This document shows, piece by piece, positions 1 through 8,677 of a DNA stretch of 48,549 nt (position 1 is the stretch's first letter; each line of letters begins with the position of its first letter). Where the stretch lies: NCBI GenBank assembly GCA_003152215.1, contig PLZP01000069.1, positions 1-48,549 on the forward strand, read 5' to 3'. The DNA is from Acidimicrobiaceae bacterium. Lineage in GTDB: Bacteria; Actinomycetota; Acidimicrobiia; Acidimicrobiales; RAAP-2. The position numbers and the translations under genes are program-made. The notes under the pieces were generated by a model, which saw only the letters and a program-made list of their open reading frames with translations, searched no databases and was not told the DNA's origin.

Positions 1-11
1 CCAATAACTCG

Positions 12-1172
12 TCAGGTGCTCGTCGTCGTTGTCGATGTCGGACACGACAATTGATTTCGCGCAGCGAGCACTTGCGCGGCGGCACCGACCAACGTGGCTC
101 TCGGAATCGTTCCCGCACTCACGGCGTTGACAATGGCGGTCGAAATCTTGGCCGCGAGTGCCAACGATGCGCTCGGTGACGAGGGGGAGCCGTAGAGGAT
201 CAGGTCGTCGCCCGCCGCGAGGGCCTGCACCGAGGCCGCCGGTTCCGCCAAGTGCAGCGCGCTGATGGCCCCGGCGGAGAGCGAATCCGTGACGATGAGT
301 CCCGTGAAGCCGAGTGTCTTTCGAAGTGCCTGCACGACCACCGTAGAGAGTCCGGCCGGAAGCAAGGAGAGGCCAGGCACTCGAGCGTTGGACATCATCA
401 CCGCGGTCGCTCCGTTGGCGATGGCCTGTTTGAACGGCACGAGACCGGTGGTCTGGAGTTTCGGCCACGTCAGCGTGTTCGCGGGACCGTAGTCAGTGTT
501 GCGCGTGGCGTAACCGAGCCCCGGGAAGTGCTTCACCACCGACAGCACGCCGGCCTGGCTCAGTCCCTTCATGAACGCGGTGCCGTCGGTCGCCGCAATC
601 GCCGGATCGCCACTGAACGATCGATAGCCGTCGGGGTTGGCGGCACCCGGTTCCTGCGCCCGACCGTCGACGTCGAGCACGGGCGCCAGGTCAGTGTTCA
701 CCCCGGCACCGATGAGCTTCTTGCCAACGCGCACTCCGACCGCCGTTATTTGCGCGGCAGTGAGATTCTTGCCCATGGTCTGAGCCCAGGGAAACGATCC
801 GACGAGATTGGTGAGTCGCACGACGCCGCCGCCCTCCTCGTCCGTCATGACCACTAGTGCGTAGTGTCCCGGCCGTTGACGCTGGAGCGTGGCCAGTATC
901 GGCGCGAGCGTCGGCGGCGCCGTCGAGCCAAAGAGAAGGAGGCCGCCGTACCCGGCACGGGCGGCCGGACCCATCGCGCCAATATTTGTTGCGTACACCG
1001 GGACCGCAATCGTCTCGTTTGCCAGTTGGGGCAACGTCCACGCGTTGACAATCTGCGTGGCGCACGTCAGATTTGACGCGGCGCTCGCACCGTCACCGGC
1101 ACCCGCCGAGGCGACGATGCTGGCCGCAACGAGCACGCCAACTCCAAAAAATCGCCAGGTGCGCATCATCAA
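12..1172 (-). CDS. Secreted glycoside hydrolase family 3 protein (NagZ/LpqI-like beta-N-acetylhexosaminidase)
   Basis: Signal-peptide-like N-terminus; TDEEGGGVVRL, GVNTDLAPVLDVD, SVVKHFPGLGYAT and GLIVTDSLSAGAI motifs typical of GH3 N-terminal domains. Confidence 0.85.
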   Translation of the reverse strand: MMMRTWRFFGVGVLVAASIVASAGAGDGASAASNLTCATQIVNAWTLPQLANETIAVPVYATNIGAMGPAARAGYGGLLLFGSTAPPTLAPILATLQRQRPGHYALVVMTDEEGGGVVRLTNLVGSFPWAQTMGKNLTAAQITAVGVRVGKKLIGAGVNTDLAPVLDVDGRAQEPGAANPDGYRSFSGDPAIAATDGTAFMKGLSQAGVLSVVKHFPGLGYATRNTDYGPANTLTWPKLQTTGLVPFKQAIANGATAVMMSNARVPGLSLLPAGLSTVVVQALRKTLGFTGLIVTDSLSAGAISALHLAEPAASVQALAAGDDLILYGSPSSPSASLALAAKISTAIVNAVSAGTIPRATLVGAAAQVLAARNQLSCPTSTTTTST

Positions 1173-1236
1173 AGGCTACGACGACACTGAAGTCAAAACC
1201 GGCCGGTACGCTCGCATTGATTGAAACGAGGAGCAC

Positions 1237-2019
1237 ATGACGTCTCTACTTCCCGCGGCGTTCATTGGTCACGGGTCGCCCATGAACGCGATCGACCACA
1301 ACCGCTATACGGAGTCGTGGGCGAGGTTTGGAGCGTCAATTGAGAAGCCCAAGGCAGTCCTCGTGGTCTCGGCTCATTGGTACGTGAACATCACGGCGAT
1401 TACCGCGATGCGCATGCCTCGAACCATTCACGACTTCTATGGTTTCCCTCCGGAGCTTTTCGCTGTGCAGTACCCCGCACCCGGTGATCCGTCCATCGCG
1501 GAGCGGATCGTCGACGTCGTGCAACCGACCTACATGGGCTTGGACGAAGATAGTTGGGGCATTGACCACGGCACGTGGTCCGTCCTCGTCCACATGTTCC
1601 CCCAAGCCGACGTGCCGGTACTCCAACTCTCGATCAACGCGGAACTCCCCTTCGACTACCACTTCAACCTCGGTGCACAGTTGCACGCGCTGCGCAGCGA
1701 AGGCGTCCTGATCGTGGGCAGCGGCAACGTGGTGCACAATTTGCGACTGGTTGATTGGAACTCACCGGGCAAGGGCACCGACTGGGCGCAACGATTCGAC
1801 GACGACGTCCGCGCAATCATGACGAGCGACGCCAATGAACTCGGCCAAGCGGGATCGCACCACGACTACTCCCTGGCCGTGCCGACGCCCGACCACTTCT
1901 TGCCCCTCGCGTACGTGGCCGGTCTCTCCGCCGCGGCCAATACGCCCACTCGCACCTTGATCGACGGCTACGAGATGGGCTCACTTTCAATGACCGCCTA
2001 CGAACTGCCGGCGGCGTAG
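1237..2019 (+). CDS. 4,5-DOPA dioxygenase extradiol family protein (LigB-type)
   Basis: [30 protein letters not shown] and [10 protein letters not shown] motifs of the YgiD/DODA family. Confidence 0.88.
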   Translation: MTSLLPAAFIGHGSPMNAIDHNRYTESWARFGASIEKPKAVLVVSAHWYVNITAITAMRMPRTIHDFYGFPPELFAVQYPAPGDPSIAERIVDVVQPTYMGLDEDSWGIDHGTWSVLVHMFPQADVPVLQLSINAELPFDYHFNLGAQLHALRSEGVLIVGSGNVVHNLRLVDWNSPGKGTDWAQRFDDDVRAIMTSDANELGQAGSHHDYSLAVPTPDHFLPLAYVAGLSAAANTPTRTLIDGYEMGSLSMTAYELPAA

Positions 2020-2024
2020 CTCAC

Positions 2025-2258
2025 TCAGCGCGATGTGCGTTGCGCTCGATAGAGCGAAATGCCCAACGACGCAACGACGAGCAGCGGAAGAACGATGATG
2101 GCGGCGACATTCACCCCAGCGACTTCGCTCAGTAGCGCGATGACGCCAATGACAGTGAGCGCGGCGACAAAGAGTTCGGGCGTGTCACCAATGAGAAAGT
2201 CCCACCAGAATCGGGCGAAACCAATGAGGAGCCGAAGGACCAGTGGTCGACGATTCAC
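2025..2258 (-). CDS. Small membrane protein
   Basis: 77 aa with hydrophobic segments; overlaps the upstream membrane-protein ORF by 4 nt, suggesting an operon. Confidence 0.6.
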   Translation of the reverse strand: MNRRPLVLRLLIGFARFWWDFLIGDTPELFVAALTVIGVIALLSEVAGVNVAAIIVLPLLVVASLGISLYRAQRTSR

Positions 2259-3046
2259 GTGGCCACCGCACTAGTTGTGGCTTGACGGCGACGAAGCAGA
2301 CTGACGCCGAGCCACGAGACAACGGCGTAGATGCCGATAAGACCGAAGAGCATTGTGTCGCCGCCCGGCCATCGAACTCGTAACCCTTCTCCGGTCCAGA
2401 ACGTTCCATAGGTAATGAGGAGGATGCCGACCGACATCTTCATGGCATTTTCGGGAACCCGTGACAACTGTTTGGCAACAACAACGCCCGTCACTGCGAC
2501 CACCACGATGGCGACGCCCGCCACACTCGCCGCCAAACCCAATCGATGTGCTGAGGTTCCCAGCGTCAGAACTGCGACGACGACCTCGAGTCCTTCGAGG
2601 AAGACTCCCTTGAACGCCATCACGAAGGCAATGCGATCGCGCCCTTGGCTCTGTCCCGATGCGCGCAGCTCTGCCACCTTCGCTTCATAGATGGCGTCTT
2701 CATCGTGCATCGACTTGAGCCCACTTGATCGCAAGATCGCCTTTCGAAGCCACTGCATTCCGAAGATGAGTAACACGCCACCAACGACAAGTCGCAAGAT
2801 ATTCAGTGGGATGCTCACGAGCGCCGGACCGAACGCGGCGACTAATGCCGCGAGCACGAACAACGCCGCAGCCACTCCCTCGAAGGCGGATCGCCAACCG
2901 CGGGTATGGCCAACCGCGAACACGATCGTCAGCGCTTCGACCATTTCAACGCAACAAGTGAGGAAGACGGCGCCGACCAGGACCACAACTCCCGACGAGA
3001 CCGACGCGGCAATGAACACGCTCAACGCTACCCGTTGGCGTACCAC
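2255..3046 (-). CDS. Multi-pass membrane protein (COG4280-like)
   Basis: EMVEALTIVFAVGHTRGWRSA plus several TM segments and FKGVFLEGLEVVVAV; the exact start may be internal. Confidence 0.7.
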   Translation of the reverse strand: MVRQRVALSVFIAASVSSGVVVLVGAVFLTCCVEMVEALTIVFAVGHTRGWRSAFEGVAAALFVLAALVAAFGPALVSIPLNILRLVVGGVLLIFGMQWLRKAILRSSGLKSMHDEDAIYEAKVAELRASGQSQGRDRIAFVMAFKGVFLEGLEVVVAVLTLGTSAHRLGLAASVAGVAIVVVAVTGVVVAKQLSRVPENAMKMSVGILLITYGTFWTGEGLRVRWPGGDTMLFGLIGIYAVVSWLGVSLLRRRQATTSAVAT

Positions 3047-3079
3047 CGATACACCAGAACAAACTCGTATATGGGCGGT

Positions 3080-3625
3080 TCAGACGTCCCGTCGACGCAG
3101 TTCGTCTTCGATCGCCGCGGGGTCGAGTCCGCGGCTTCGCAGCAACACAAGCGTGTGGAACCACAAATCGGCCGCTTCGCTCACGACACGCTCATCGTCT
3201 TCGGCGAGCGCCGCCACCACCAACTCGACAGCCTCCTCACCAACCTTTCGGGCCACGCGAGCCGTTCCATCGTGCAAGAGCGACACGACGTACGAATCAG
3301 AGGAACCGGCCTCTTCACGCTGAAGTATCTTGCGCCACAGCCAGGGCGTGAAGCACGACGTTGATCCGTCGTGACAGGTGGGTCCGGAGGGCGTGGCACG
3401 AACGAGCACCGCGTCTTCGTCACAATCGAGCGCGACGTCGACGACGCGCAGTTCGTTCCCCGAGGTCTCTCCCTTTCGCCACAGTTTCTGACGTGAACGT
3501 GAGAAGAAATGAACGAGTCCGCTCGAACGCGTGAGTGCCAACGCCTCCTCGTCCATCCATCCCAACATCAAGACTCGGCCGGTCGCATCGTCCTGGATGA
3601 TTGCCGCTCGAAGCTCGTCGCTCAT
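3080..3625 (-). CDS. hisIE: Bifunctional phosphoribosyl-AMP cyclohydrolase / phosphoribosyl-ATP pyrophosphatase
   Basis: HisI motifs MLGWMDEEAL, SRSRQKLWRKGETSGN and CDEDAVLVR..GPTCHDG followed by HisE VARKVGEEAVELVVAAL. Confidence 0.95.
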   Translation of the reverse strand: MSDELRAAIIQDDATGRVLMLGWMDEEALALTRSSGLVHFFSRSRQKLWRKGETSGNELRVVDVALDCDEDAVLVRATPSGPTCHDGSTSCFTPWLWRKILQREEAGSSDSYVVSLLHDGTARVARKVGEEAVELVVAALAEDDERVVSEAADLWFHTLVLLRSRGLDPAAIEDELRRRDV

Positions 3626-4374
3626 GGTCGCTCCTTCATTGGTCGCAGTTGAATGCCTAATGCTTCGATTTCGTCACGCAGTCCGGGTAGTCCCGCTGGG
3701 TTCTCGTGGACGATTGACGCGACCAGCGCGGCGTCCGCGATTCGCAGTGCCGCAACGACGTGCGCCGCGGACCCCGCGCCGCCAGACGCAATGACGGGAA
3801 TCGCCACGGCGTCGCGCACCGCCGCGGTCAATGCCAGATCGAATCCTTCTCGCCGGCCGTCGTGCGCAATGGACGTCAAGAGAATCTCACCCGCGCCCCG
3901 CGCGGCCGCCTCGACGGCCCACGGAATCGTCTGGGTCGTGGTCGCAACCCTCCCACCGTGGGTGTGTACGACACCGTCGCCGGCGTCAATGGCGACCACC
4001 ACGGCCTGGCTGCCGTAGCGCGAGGCAATCGCGGTGATGAGAGTTGGGTCAGCGAGCGCGGCGGAGTTGAGTGACACTCGATCGGCGCCCGATTCGATAA
4101 TTCGAATCGCATCCTCGACCGAGCGAACTCCTCCCCCCACCGTGAAGGGAATCTCCAGTACATCGGCGACTTGCGCGACGACGGATGTCATGGTCGCGAC
4201 ATCATCGGGTGTCGCCGCAATGTCAAGAAAGACAAGTTCGTCGGCGCCACCATCGCTGTAGTACTTCGCGAGCTCCACCGGGTCGCCTACGTCGCGAAGC
4301 CCGACGAAATTCACGCCTTTCACCACGCGACCGTGCGCGACGTCAAGACAGGGAATCAGGCGCGGGAGAGGCAT
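3622..4374 (-). CDS. hisF: Imidazole glycerol phosphate synthase subunit HisF
   Basis: MPLPRLIPCLDVAHGRVVKGVNFVGLRDVGDPVELA, VGGGVRSVEDA and ASGGAGS; start moved to the internal ATG at 4374. Confidence 0.96.
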   Translation of the reverse strand: MPLPRLIPCLDVAHGRVVKGVNFVGLRDVGDPVELAKYYSDGGADELVFLDIAATPDDVATMTSVVAQVADVLEIPFTVGGGVRSVEDAIRIIESGADRVSLNSAALADPTLITAIASRYGSQAVVVAIDAGDGVVHTHGGRVATTTQTIPWAVEAAARGAGEILLTSIAHDGRREGFDLALTAAVRDAVAIPVIASGGAGSAAHVVAALRIADAALVASIVHENPAGLPGLRDEIEALGIQLRPMKERP

Positions 4375-4910
4375 TGCTCGAGAAAGGCCAGTCCGGCCGC
4401 GGCACTCTTCTCCGGGTGGAACTGCACGCCCAAGAAGGATCCTCGCTCGATGGCGACGATAACTCCGTCGGACGTCGCGACGCTGTCGTTCGACTGTGCG
4501 GCGTAGGAGTGCGCGAAGTAGTAGGCCTCGCCCCACGGATCGACCTGCGCCCAACCAAGTCTCGGAACTCGACCTTCGCTCATGCGGTAGACCGAGCCTG
4601 CGAGGAGACCGATTCCCTCGACGCCGCCATCCTCTTCACTCGTTTCGAGCGCGAGCTGCATGCCAAGACAGATGCCGAGTATTGGTCCCCCGTCATCGAA
4701 TCGTTCTCGAATGGCCCGTGCCGCACCGGTCGTATTCAGATGTGCCATTGCGCTGCGCGCCGATCCGACACCAGGGAGCACGACCTGCGCACTCCCCTTA
4801 ATCGTGAACGGGTCACTGGAAACGACACTCGTTGCACCAAGGTGAGCCAGTGCCGCCCGGACCGATCGAGTGTTGCCGGCGCCGTAGTCGACGACGACAA
4901 CGTCACTCAC
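4356..4910 (-). CDS. hisH: Imidazole glycerol phosphate synthase subunit HisH
   Basis: VVVVDYGAGNTRSV, GICLGMQLALETSEE and GVQFHPEKS glutaminase motifs. Confidence 0.96.
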   Translation of the reverse strand: MSDVVVVDYGAGNTRSVRAALAHLGATSVVSSDPFTIKGSAQVVLPGVGSARSAMAHLNTTGAARAIRERFDDGGPILGICLGMQLALETSEEDGGVEGIGLLAGSVYRMSEGRVPRLGWAQVDPWGEAYYFAHSYAAQSNDSVATSDGVIVAIERGSFLGVQFHPEKSAAAGLAFLEQCLSRA

Positions 4911-6427
4911 AAGGATCCTTTGGTGGAGCGAACGAGTGAACCATCTCGCGTAAGAGCTTGGGCCAGTGCTCGGCCAACGGCCTTAAAGGACGCCTCGGCC
5001 ACGTGGTGGTCGTTCTCGCCCGTCGCGGTGACGTGCAACGTAATGCGAGCGGTCTGGGCCAGTGACTGAAAGGCGTGGGCCGCCATGCCCGGATCTGGAT
5101 CGATGGAGATGTTGGCAGTAGCTCGTCCCGATAGGTCGACGACGGCGTGCGCGAGCGCCTCGTCCATGGGAACGCGAGCCTCGCCGTAGCGGGTTAGTCC
5201 GCGACGATCGCCGAGCGCTTCGTCGAGCGCCTCGCCGAACGTTCGCATCATGTCCTCGACCATGTGGTGTTCGCCGGTCTCCAGATCCCCGACACCTTCG
5301 AGGCGAAGGTCCATGCCACCGTGAAACGCCAACTGCTGGAGCATGTGATCGTAGAAGCCCAGTCCCGTGTTGACGTACACCCGTCCTTCGCCCGGCACAC
5401 GAAGGCGAACGGTGAGGAGCGTCTCGGCCGTGGCACGACGGTGGCGAAGGGGCTGGCTCGGCAGATCCACGCCCTTCATGACGCAGCGCAGCGCGTCGAG
5501 GAGGACCTCGTCGTCCAGTTCATCTTTGACGCTGATGCGCAGACCTCCGGCGTAGGCGCGCACCACAACGCCAAAGGCCATGAGTTCATTCACCAACCTT
5601 TCGGGATCGTCCATAGGAATAAACAGGAAGTTCGTGAACGACGTAAGTGGCGTGAGTCCGAGTTTCGTTAACTCGCCCGCGAGTCGATCGCGTTCCGCGT
5701 TCTGGCCTGACACGTCCAGCGGCGTGGCGATCGCCGCCAACGCCAGCGACGCCGAGAGCGATGACACGGACAACGGAGCCTGGTACGAGGTGATTATTTC
5801 AATCAGTTCGGGGCTCGCAATGGCGTAGCCGACGCGCGCTCCGGCGAGCCCGTAGGCCTTCGAGAACGTGCGCAGCACGATCGCTCCATCGCGCACTCGA
5901 TCGAGTGCGTCAACCCCGGCGTAGTCGGCGTAGGCCTCATCGATAACGAGTTGGCCCGGGACGTCAGGGATGTCGACCAACTCCCCCGTCGGATTATTGG
6001 GGCGGCAGACGAAGACGAGATCCGCCTCGGCGGGGTTGTCCACGATGGAGGCGCCAGCCATTGACGCGGCAAACGGGTACATCGAATAGGAGAACTTCGG
6101 CACGGTTGCGACGGTGCCTCCCTCGGCGAAGAGCCTGGCGAGCAGGACGATGAACTCGTCACTCCCCGCGCCCAATGCCACCTGATCGAGACCAACGTCG
6201 TGTCGCTTCGCGATTGCCTCGCGCAGGGCGACGTAGCGTCCGCGATCGTATTCATTCACGTCGGCGAGCGCTCGGGCCAGCGCCGCCGGGCGCGCGCTGG
6301 GAGGTGGCGTCGCCGCGACGTTCCCGTCGAAACGAATGATGGCGCGAGGGTCGAGACCGGCACGTTCAGCAATGACTTCATTCGACGGAGGCCACTGGTA
6401 CGCATCGAGCGCGACGGGGCGCGTCAT
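4907..6427 (-). CDS. hisC-hisB: Fused histidinol-phosphate aminotransferase (N-terminal) / imidazoleglycerol-phosphate dehydratase (C-terminal)
   Basis: N-terminal PLP aminotransferase motifs (RPNNPTGELV, DEAYADYAG, RTFSKAYGLAGARVGY); C-terminal IGPD motifs (TGLGFYDHMLQQLAFHGGMDL, GEHHMVED, YGEARVPMDEALAHAVVDLSGR, DHHVAEASFKAVGRAL) in one uninterrupted 506-aa frame. Confidence 0.95.
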   Translation of the reverse strand: MTRPVALDAYQWPPSNEVIAERAGLDPRAIIRFDGNVAATPPPSARPAALARALADVNEYDRGRYVALREAIAKRHDVGLDQVALGAGSDEFIVLLARLFAEGGTVATVPKFSYSMYPFAASMAGASIVDNPAEADLVFVCRPNNPTGELVDIPDVPGQLVIDEAYADYAGVDALDRVRDGAIVLRTFSKAYGLAGARVGYAIASPELIEIITSYQAPLSVSSLSASLALAAIATPLDVSGQNAERDRLAGELTKLGLTPLTSFTNFLFIPMDDPERLVNELMAFGVVVRAYAGGLRISVKDELDDEVLLDALRCVMKGVDLPSQPLRHRRATAETLLTVRLRVPGEGRVYVNTGLGFYDHMLQQLAFHGGMDLRLEGVGDLETGEHHMVEDMMRTFGEALDEALGDRRGLTRYGEARVPMDEALAHAVVDLSGRATANISIDPDPGMAAHAFQSLAQTARITLHVTATGENDHHVAEASFKAVGRALAQALTRDGSLVRSTKGSL

Positions 6428-7482
6428 CGTCGTGCCGTGGCTTTGTGCGCGGACATGCCTTCGAGTTCAGCGAGTGCTTCAATCGTGGAGGCCAGCCGCT
6501 CGAGTCCATCCTTGGTCACTCGCTGTACGGTCACGGTCTTCATAAATGCTTCAAGCCCGAGACCGCCCGTCGACTTGGCCCAACCACCAGTTGGCAATAC
6601 GTGATTGCCTCCGGTGGCGTAGTCGCCCGCAGGCACCGGTGAATAGGGACCGACAAAGACCGCGCCGGCGTTTCGAATGCGGTCGGCCAGTGACTCGGCG
6701 CGGACGCCGAGCAGCGCAACATGCTCTGCGGCGTACGCCTCCACCTCGGCCAACGCTGCTTCGAGATCATCACCGACGCGAACCACGTAGGCGCGAGAGT
6801 CGGGACCGTGTTCCATCTGTGCGTCGAGTTCCTGTTGAATGATCGCTTCATCGAACCCCTCATCCGCGACGACGACGATCTCGCTTGGTCCGGCGGGCAG
6901 GTCAATCGCCACGTCGCGGCTCACCAACAACTTCGCAGTATTCACGGCACTGCCGCCAGGTCCGAAAATCTTGTCCACGGCAGCGATCGATTCCGTGCCG
7001 TACGCCATCGCGGCGATGGCCTGGGCGCCACCAATCGCCCACACTTCATCAATGCCGAGCAATGCTGCGGCGGCGGCCACGGCCGCGGAGCCATTGGGTG
7101 GGGTGCACACGACGATCCGCTCCACGCCAGCAACTTGGGCCGGAACAGCGGACATGATCAGCGACGAGACCAAGCCCTTTGGCACGTAAATGCCGATCGA
7201 GCGGATTGGTGACCAACGACGTTCGAGCGTGACGCCGGGCGACACTTCGAGGGTGAGATCGGCCGGACGTTGCGCCGCGTGCCATGTGCGAACGGACTCG
7301 GCGGCGGCCAGCACCGCGGCCGTGGGGATGTCGCCGTAGGGCACGGCACGTTCGGGCGTGGTGGCCGTCGTCGCGTCAAAGCGCTGGGACCACTCGACGA
7401 GCGCAGCATCACCACGCGCCCGAACGTCATTGACGACCTCTTCGATGGAGATCGGTTTGTCAGTACTCAAGGGCTCGCTCAC
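6424..7482 (-). CDS. hisD: Histidinol dehydrogenase (short form)
   Basis: IGIYVPKGLVSS, GGAQAIAAMAYGTESI, DKIFGPGGSAVNTAKLLV, AGPSEIVVVAD, DAQMEHGPDS, YAAEHVALL, GDYATGGNHVLPTGG and EGMSAH. Confidence 0.94.
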   Translation of the reverse strand: MSEPLSTDKPISIEEVVNDVRARGDAALVEWSQRFDATTATTPERAVPYGDIPTAAVLAAAESVRTWHAAQRPADLTLEVSPGVTLERRWSPIRSIGIYVPKGLVSSLIMSAVPAQVAGVERIVVCTPPNGSAAVAAAAALLGIDEVWAIGGAQAIAAMAYGTESIAAVDKIFGPGGSAVNTAKLLVSRDVAIDLPAGPSEIVVVADEGFDEAIIQQELDAQMEHGPDSRAYVVRVGDDLEAALAEVEAYAAEHVALLGVRAESLADRIRNAGAVFVGPYSPVPAGDYATGGNHVLPTGGWAKSTGGLGLEAFMKTVTVQRVTKDGLERLASTIEALAELEGMSAHKATARR

Positions 7483-8336
7483 TTCACCATCCGTTCGACG
7501 GGCAGCGTGAGAATTGAACTCGCGCCAGCGGCTTCCAACTTTGGCAATAGGGACCAGATCTCGGCGGCCGGCACCAAGGCGTGCACGGCCACGACGCCGG
7601 GCGTCGCGAGGTCCATCACGGTCGGTGATCCCGACGTCGGCAAGAGCGCGGTCACCTCACTTAATCGGACTTTCGCAACGTTGCACAAGAGGTAGCGATT
7701 GGCTCGCGCGTTGATGACCGAGCCGAGCACCATGGTGAGCGTTCGACGCGCTTCGTAGTCGGTCGAGCCAACGCGTCCAACCAGCACCGCTTCGGATTCG
7801 AAGACCGTGCCGATGGAGCGAAGTCCATTGGTCCGTAACGTGCTGCCCGTTGAAACGAGATCGATGATGGCATCGGCGAGGCCGAGTCGTGGTGAGATCT
7901 CGACCGAACCGGTAACTTGGACCAGTTCGGCCTTTATGCCTCGATCAGCGAGTGCGCGTTCGGCAATCTTCGGGTGCGAGGTCGCGATGCGCTGACCTTC
8001 AAGGTCCTCGATCTTCACTGCCGGATCCTCCATGGGGACCGCAGCTTGCAATGAACACGCGCCGTAGCCGAGACGCAACAACACCTCCACGTCGCACTCG
8101 CGCTCTGAGATGAGGTCCAGTCCCGTTATCCCACAGTCAACAACACCGTCTTGCACATATTCTGGGACGTCCTCGGCACGCACGAACAGGAGGTCGATGT
8201 CGGCGTTGCGACAGTGCGACTGCAGGACCCGCTCGCCCGGCTCTTGAGGTGCGACGCCGCTCGCCTCGAGGAGCAACCACGACGGTTCGCGTAGCCGTCC
8301 CTTCGAAGGAAGCGCGAGTGAAAGTCTGCGATTCAT
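7479..8336 (-). CDS. hisG: ATP phosphoribosyltransferase (long form)
   Basis: LALPSKGRL, DCGITGLDLI, IATSHPKIAERAL, LGLADAIIDLVSTGSTLRTNGL and a C-terminal extension matching HisG-long. Confidence 0.95.
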   Translation of the reverse strand: MNRRLSLALPSKGRLREPSWLLLEASGVAPQEPGERVLQSHCRNADIDLLFVRAEDVPEYVQDGVVDCGITGLDLISERECDVEVLLRLGYGACSLQAAVPMEDPAVKIEDLEGQRIATSHPKIAERALADRGIKAELVQVTGSVEISPRLGLADAIIDLVSTGSTLRTNGLRSIGTVFESEAVLVGRVGSTDYEARRTLTMVLGSVINARANRYLLCNVAKVRLSEVTALLPTSGSPTVMDLATPGVVAVHALVPAAEIWSLLPKLEAAGASSILTLPVERMVK

Positions 8337-8647
8337 CGTCGACTCCTCTTCAGTACCGCCGCGTAGCCACCTTCACCGTGGTGCAACCACTGCGCGACAC
8401 GTGTGACTGTCGCCGTCGAGGCACCAGTTCGTTTTGAAATCTCCTGATACGAGAGGCCATCATCCACGAGTCGAGCCACTTGCAGTCGTTGACCCATCGC
8501 ATCGAGTTCCGTCGTCGTGCACAGATCTCGAAGAAAGGCCGTCGTAACGTCGGGGTCTCGAAGTCGCACGAATGCCGCAACCAGCTCGTCGAATCGAGCG
8601 GCCGTTTCGGGATTCGCCTCGGCCGAGGTAACTTTGCCACTTGTCAT
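8333..8647 (-). CDS. TrpR/YerC-YecD family transcriptional regulator, first gene of the his operon
   Basis: FLRDLCTTTELDAMGQRLQVARLVDDGLSYQEISKRTGASTATVTRVAQWLHHGEGGY, matching the TrpR-like helix-turn-helix family. Confidence 0.88.
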   Translation of the reverse strand: MTSGKVTSAEANPETAARFDELVAAFVRLRDPDVTTAFLRDLCTTTELDAMGQRLQVARLVDDGLSYQEISKRTGASTATVTRVAQWLHHGEGGYAAVLKRSRR

Positions 8648-8677
8648 CTCATTATGCTAACATGCTAACACGCTGCT
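8648..8677. promoter_or_regulatory. Divergent regulator-hisG / hisA promoter with tandem GCTAAC repeats
   Basis: 30-bp spacer ctcattatGCTAACatGCTAACacgctgct; minus strand reads TAGCAT-N6-ATG, a leaderless-type -10. Confidence 0.5.

Noticed and set aside
2691-3323. 210-aa plus-strand ORF spanning the membrane protein/hisIE junction
   Set aside because: Antisense to two supported genes; composition is Thr/Ser/Arg shadow-like.
4185-5069. 294-aa plus-strand ORF
   Set aside because: Antisense to hisF/hisH/hisCB, all with strong family motifs.
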